DNA from: Actinomycetes bacterium | Lineage (GTDB): Bacteria > Actinomycetota > Acidimicrobiia > Acidimicrobiales > Acidimicrobiaceae | Assembly: GCA_021819025.1 (NCBI GenBank) | Contig: JAKASN010000045.1 | Coordinates: 1-8,967, forward strand | Direction of reading: 5' to 3' | Length of the DNA: 8,967 bases | Shown here: piece after piece, positions 6,205 to 8,967 of the stretch | Numbering within the stretch: position 1 is the stretch's first letter | Layout: every line of letters starts with the position of its first letter | Notes under the pieces: generated by a model | Database searches by the model: none | Told to the model about the DNA's origin: nothing | The model's input: only the letters and a program-made list of their open reading frames with translations | Position numbers and translations under genes: made by a program

Positions 6205-7175
6205 ATGTCGATTACCAGCGAACTGAAGAATCCCCACAGCGCGGCTTCTCTCTGGCTCGATGCCAACTTCGATCTCGATACGGTGGCCGGTGGTCTCGGC
6301 GCACAGGTCGTTGGGTCGATACCATCCGCCCAGGGGGAAATCTCAAGGACTATCCGTGGTCGGTCGTGGGGAGCGCGGTGGAGTTCCGGCTGCGCCAGGC
6401 GTGCGGCGTGCAATACTACCGCACTACTGCGGCGTTAGGGAACTTGGGGCGGATGAGCAATGGCATCTTCCACGATGCGCTGGCGATGCTCTGGGACGAC
6501 CACCGGGCTGAGGAGGCCACCTCGGAGAAAAACGCCTGGGTGCTCTATTTCGCAGGGGTGTGCGAGGGGATCTACCGCAGCGGGCGAGGCGGGGAGCTGG
6601 CGCGCTATCGCGAGGCATTCAGCGCGATGGAGAGATCGTCCGACTGGGCGCGCTTTGGGATACAGATGGATCAGCTGCGCCAGGGAATCCTCGAGTCCGT
6701 CAATCCGGGCCGCCACCCGTGTGTTGGGCAGTTTAGCGAGATGATGGCGGTGCCTGAGGCGGTACTCGATGACATTGCGCGTGCATCGGATGCGGCAATT
6801 GCGAGCGCGAACTTCGGGGCGATCCGACAAAGTGCGGCATTTACCGATTCTCCCGTCTTCGCCGGAGGAGCCTGGGTGGGCGGGGCGGATGGGGACTTCA
6901 TGGTCGGCCACACTCTTTTCGACGTCAAGACCACCATCCACCCCGAGAGGCTTTGGCGCGATGCCATCCGGCAGCTGGTTTCCTATGTCGCACTTGATGC
7001 CGATGACAGCCATGGGATCGAGGAAGTGGCGATCCTTCTCCCCCGCCAGCATGGCGCGGTGGCCAGGGTTGGCCTTGATGAGATCCTGGCGCACAGCAGC
7101 TTTGGGAGCCAGGTTGAGATGCAGGCGTCAGCGCGCATAGTACTGGATCCGGCTGCGCGGTGGAGGCTGACGTGA
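6205..7175 (+). CDS. PD-(D/E)XK nuclease-like protein, frame broken near the N-terminus
   Basis: The ATG at 6205 has a good ribosome binding site (AGGAG) and opens a frame (MSITSELKNPHSAASLWLDANF) that stops at 6438. The rest of the protein continues in the -1 frame, open to 7175, with the segment TIRPGGNLKDYPWSVVGSAVEFRLR already in that frame before its first usable start (GTG at 6366). Together they resemble, from memory, a family of actinobacterial proteins of about 300 residues. The crossover must lie near 6270-6320. The C-terminal part carries a restriction-endonuclease-like core: GDF with Asp at 6894-6896, then LFDVKT with Asp at 6921-6923 and Lys at 6927-6929, then RQLVSYVALD with Gln at 6972-6974. 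These match motifs D, (D/E)xK and QxxxY of PD-(D/E)XK enzymes, so the nuclease core looks intact. No classical slippery heptamer is visible at the crossover, so a lost base or an assembly error is likelier than programmed frameshifting. Confidence 0.75.
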
Positions 7176-7264
7176 CGGAGGGGGACTCCGGGGCGGAGGA
7201 ACGGCGGGAGGAGATGGCCCGGTTTTTCTACGGCGGTGGTGATCTACCCAGCGTGCACATATAG
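7172..7264 (+). CDS. Possible 30-aa ORF overlapping the nuclease-like gene
   Basis: A GTG start overlaps the stop of the nuclease-like gene (GTGA, stop at 7173-7175) and the frame encodes a 30-aa acidic peptide ending in ARFFYGGGDLPSVHI. The GTGA overlap and ordinary residue usage favour translation by coupling. No family can be assigned to so short a peptide, and its last codons overlap a GTGCACATATAG variant of the GGTGCATA motif. It could also be the remnant of a longer gene. Confidence 0.4.
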   Translation: MTEGDSGAEERREEMARFFYGGGDLPSVHI

Positions 7265-7316
7265 AAGGTGCGCACTGCGGCCAGAAAACCTGCGAAACCC
7301 AAGATAGAAACGCCCC

Positions 7317-7326
7317 GGTGCATACC
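7317..7326 (+). promoter_or_regulatory. GGTGCATA repeat, copy 4
   Basis: GGTGCATACC, 29 bases from its C to the ATG at 7350, closer than at the other three copies. If it is a -10 element the transcript would begin only about 15-20 bases before the start codon, just ahead of the AAGGAGG ribosome binding site. A related GTGCACATATAG occurs at 7253-7264. Confidence 0.45.
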
Positions 7327-7349
7327 TTTCTAGACCAAGGAGGCCTGGA

Positions 7350-7625
7350 ATGGCAGTCGAGATAACAGGCATACAGAACGGCGCCGAGGGCGGCGCGTCC
7401 ATTTCCGGGTGGGTCGACTTTTCCATCTCGGTGAATGGCGCTCTCCTCGCGAAGCTTTTTTGGCAGATGGAGGGAAAGCAGCAGGCGCGGTTCTTCGATG
7501 CTCTTGGCGAGATCCAGGGGCGCGAGGGCCTAGCGTTCGAGGCGCAGATGGCCTGGATGCAGCGGGACTTGAGCGAAGGAGGGCGGCGTGTTCACCGGGC
7601 GCTCGGGGAGGGAACGGGGACATGA
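7350..7625 (+). CDS. Phage/plasmid-type small protein upstream of DUF5131, 91 aa
   Basis: A strong AAGGAGG ribosome binding site precedes the ATG. The protein has a short beta-like N-terminus (GGASISGWVDFSISV) and a helical remainder with LLAKLFWQM and QQARFFDALGEI (about 32-55), ending in EGGRRVHRAL. From memory, small phage proteins often found near DUF5131 genes share the pattern 'LA..F..M....QA.FF..l.ei...W' and an 'eGr..l..l' tail. The function of that group is unknown to me. Its stop overlaps the ATG of the next gene (ATGA at 7622-7625), so the two are translationally coupled and probably work together. Confidence 0.72.
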   Translation: MAVEITGIQNGAEGGASISGWVDFSISVNGALLAKLFWQMEGKQQARFFDALGEIQGREGLAFEAQMAWMQRDLSEGGRRVHRALGEGTGT

Positions 7626-8512
7626 GCGGCAAATCGAAAATCGAGTGGACCGATGATACGTGGAATCCACTGGCGGGATGCAAGGCGGTATCGCCCGGTT
7701 GCGACAACTGCTACGCGGCCAGAGAAGCCTCAGGGAGGCTATCTGGACTGCCTCTCTGTAGCGGCATTGCCAGTGGCGGCGTGTTCACCGGGGAGGTTCG
7801 GCTGGTGCGCGAGAGGCTTTCCCAGCCCTTGAGGTGGCAGCGGCCACGGCGTGTCTTTGTCAATTCCATGAGCGATCTCTTCCATGCGTCTGTTCCCGAC
7901 AGTTTTATCCGCGAAGTGTTCGCGGTGATGGCCGAGGCGGACCGGCACGTATTCCAGGTCCTGACCAAGCGGCCCCAGAGGATGAAGACATGGTGCGAGG
8001 CCAATTATCCAGAGGTGCTTGCGAACGTGTGGCTCGGCACCTCGATTGAGAGCGACCGATACGCCTTCCGCGCCGATCATCTCCGGGCGATGCCGGGGGC
8101 AGTGCGGTTTTTGTCCTGCGAGCCGCTGCTTGGGCAGTTGCCGAGTCTTGACCTCGCCGGGATCGATTGGGTGATTGCCGGAGGCGAGTCCGGGCCCAAT
8201 GCCAGGCCGATGCACCCGGACTGGGTGCGGGACCTTCGAGACCGGTGCCTTGCTAACGGCGTGGCGTTCCTCTTCAAGCAGTGGGGAGAGTGGGCGCCTG
8301 GGAAGTCGAGCACATCGGGCTCCGCACTTCAGGGAAATCTTCGCTCCGCGACATCTTCCGTTTTCCTGGATCGCGACGGGATACCCCAGAGTACAAACGA
8401 ACTCTCAAACTTATCGATTCCTGAGGATTGGGCTGAGATGGCGTGTGCCGGCAAGAAGTTCGCTGGGAGAGAATTGGACGGGATGGTGTGGGATCAGTAT
8501 CCCCCTTGCTGA
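7622..8512 (+). CDS. DUF5131 (phage Gp37/Gp68) family protein, 296 aa
   Basis: The N-terminus KIEWTDDTWNPLAGC followed by VSPGCDNCYA is the hallmark of DUF5131 (PF07505), with the three cysteines at residues 20, 27 and 30 (C-x6-C-x2-C). Further family blocks follow in order: VFVNSMSDLFH, VFQVLTKRPQRM, NVWLGTSIES, RFLSCEPLLG, DWVIAGGESGPNARPMHPDWVRDLRDRC and FLFKQWGEW, then a C-terminal GRELDGMVWDQYP. The length is normal. The three-Cys cluster and barrel-like pattern have led to comparison with radical-SAM-type iron-sulfur proteins, but no reaction is established that I know of. The family is frequent in phages and mobile elements, sometimes with a TcmP partner, which is not visible here. The ATG at 7622 overlaps the preceding stop. 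The frame is intact, unlike the genes on either side. Confidence 0.93.
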   Translation: MSGKSKIEWTDDTWNPLAGCKAVSPGCDNCYAAREASGRLSGLPLCSGIASGGVFTGEVRLVRERLSQPLRWQRPRRVFVNSMSDLFHASVPDSFIREVFAVMAEADRHVFQVLTKRPQRMKTWCEANYPEVLANVWLGTSIESDRYAFRADHLRAMPGAVRFLSCEPLLGQLPSLDLAGIDWVIAGGESGPNARPMHPDWVRDLRDRCLANGVAFLFKQWGEWAPGKSSTSGSALQGNLRSATSSVFLDRDGIPQSTNELSNLSIPEDWAEMACAGKKFAGRELDGMVWDQYPPC

Positions 8513-8576
8513 CCGCTGGCCGCATCAGATTGGGCGTTCGCCGAAGTCGGCACTGCGGATGGAAAGGAGTAGCGCG

Positions 8577-8967
8577 ATGGCTTACGCGAATTGGGGCTCC
8601 ACCGCGTTCCGAAATGGGGTGCGTCTGCTCGGCCACGAGGACATGGTGCGGTGGGCCCGTGCGACGACACTTCGCATTTTCATGCCGTTCAACAGCCTGG
8701 CGAGTGAGGCTCTGCGGGTACATGACTCACGGATTGCTCTTTGTCGACGGGGCTGAGACAGCGATGCCGAATCCCGGACATTGAGCGGCGGGATGGTGCT
8801 GGAGTTCGCGCTGGACGGGCGGGAGCCGAGGGTCTATGAGGGGGGGGTCGGAGTTGCCGACCTCTGGCTCAAAGAGCCGGACGGAACACAGTGGAGCGCC
8901 ACCTGCGGTTTCGAGTACGGGGCGAGTGACACGGGCGAGGGTTTTGCACCAGCGGAAGTTTTTCAGA
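8577..8967 (+). pseudogene. Frameshifted hypothetical gene running off the right edge
   Basis: AAAGGAG eight bases before the ATG at 8577 marks a real start (MAYANWGSTAFRNGVRLLGHEDM), but that frame stops at 8754-8756. Protein-like segments continue in other frames: FHAVQQPGE in a second frame (about 8671-8700), VRLCGYMTHGLLFVDGAE in a third (8704-8757), then back in the first frame MVLEFALDG...VADLWLKEPDGTQWSATCGFEYGA to the edge. From memory these pieces in this order resemble one small family of actinobacterial mobile-element proteins (NWG...RNG, VRLCGY...VDG, LxEPDGTxW..T.GyEyG). Each change of frame is in the direction of a one-base loss. It may be a decayed gene or an assembly with indel errors. 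Alternatively these could be two separate short genes, one at 8577-8756 and one from 8793. Confidence 0.5.

Noticed and set aside
6313..6345. Programmed -1 frameshift at a G-then-A run near 6331-6338
   Set aside because: The codon phasing (CAG GGG GAA) does not form an X XXY YYZ slippery heptamer, and the family-like TIRPGG segment in the -1 frame already lies upstream of it.
6435..7094. A 219-aa open frame on the minus strand
   Set aside because: Antisense to the nuclease-like gene, whose D...DVK...QLxxY motifs show the plus strand is the coding one.
8175..8756. A 193-aa plus-strand frame overlapping the end of DUF5131
   Set aside because: Its first two thirds overlap the certain DUF5131 gene out of frame; only the part from 8577 has a ribosome binding site and protein-like sequence.

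Overview
The window reads as an accessory region of a high-GC bacterium, most likely an actinobacterium. This rests on the G+C-rich coding sequence, a DUF4232-like lipoprotein, and several small proteins that resemble, from memory, families seen on actinobacterial plasmids, integrative elements and phages. An acidimicrobial host is possible but is only a guess. No rRNA, tRNA, CRISPR array, intact transposase or integrase was seen.

Layout. (1) 1-1097, plus strand: a 182-aa protein of unknown function (283-831) behind a strong ribosome binding site, then a 58-aa conserved small protein (921-1097). (2) 1098-1486: no convincing gene. (3) 1487-3761, minus strand: a three-gene export operon, read from right to left. 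It encodes a secreted, aromatic-rich, cysteine-containing protein (2796-3761), a protein with an N-terminal membrane anchor (2078-2737) and a DUF4232-like lipoprotein (1487-2074). A good sigma70-type promoter lies at 3863-3891. (4) 3892-4446: A+T-richer intergenic DNA with two hairpins. (5) 4447-5091, minus strand: a hemolysin III/PAQR membrane protein starting at TTG. (6) 5092-5437: intergenic. (7) 5438-8967, plus strand: a compact row of accessory genes. These are two hypothetical proteins, a PD-(D/E)XK nuclease-like protein whose frame is broken near its N-terminus, a 30-aa overlapping ORF, a 91-aa phage-type small protein overlapping a DUF5131 (phage Gp37/Gp68) protein by ATGA, and a multiply frameshifted gene running off the right edge.

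The most striking unexplained signal is the 8-mer GGTGCATA. It occurs upstream of four plus-strand genes (217, 5376, 6137 and 7317), on both sides of the minus-strand block. It is probably a shared promoter or operator of the accessory element. It suggests that the left and right plus-strand segments belong to one element and that the minus-strand export and membrane genes are cargo inserted between them.

Two genes carry apparent frameshifts, in every case in the direction expected from a single-base deletion. That pattern fits either decay of the element or residual assembly indels, and should be settled before any function is assigned.
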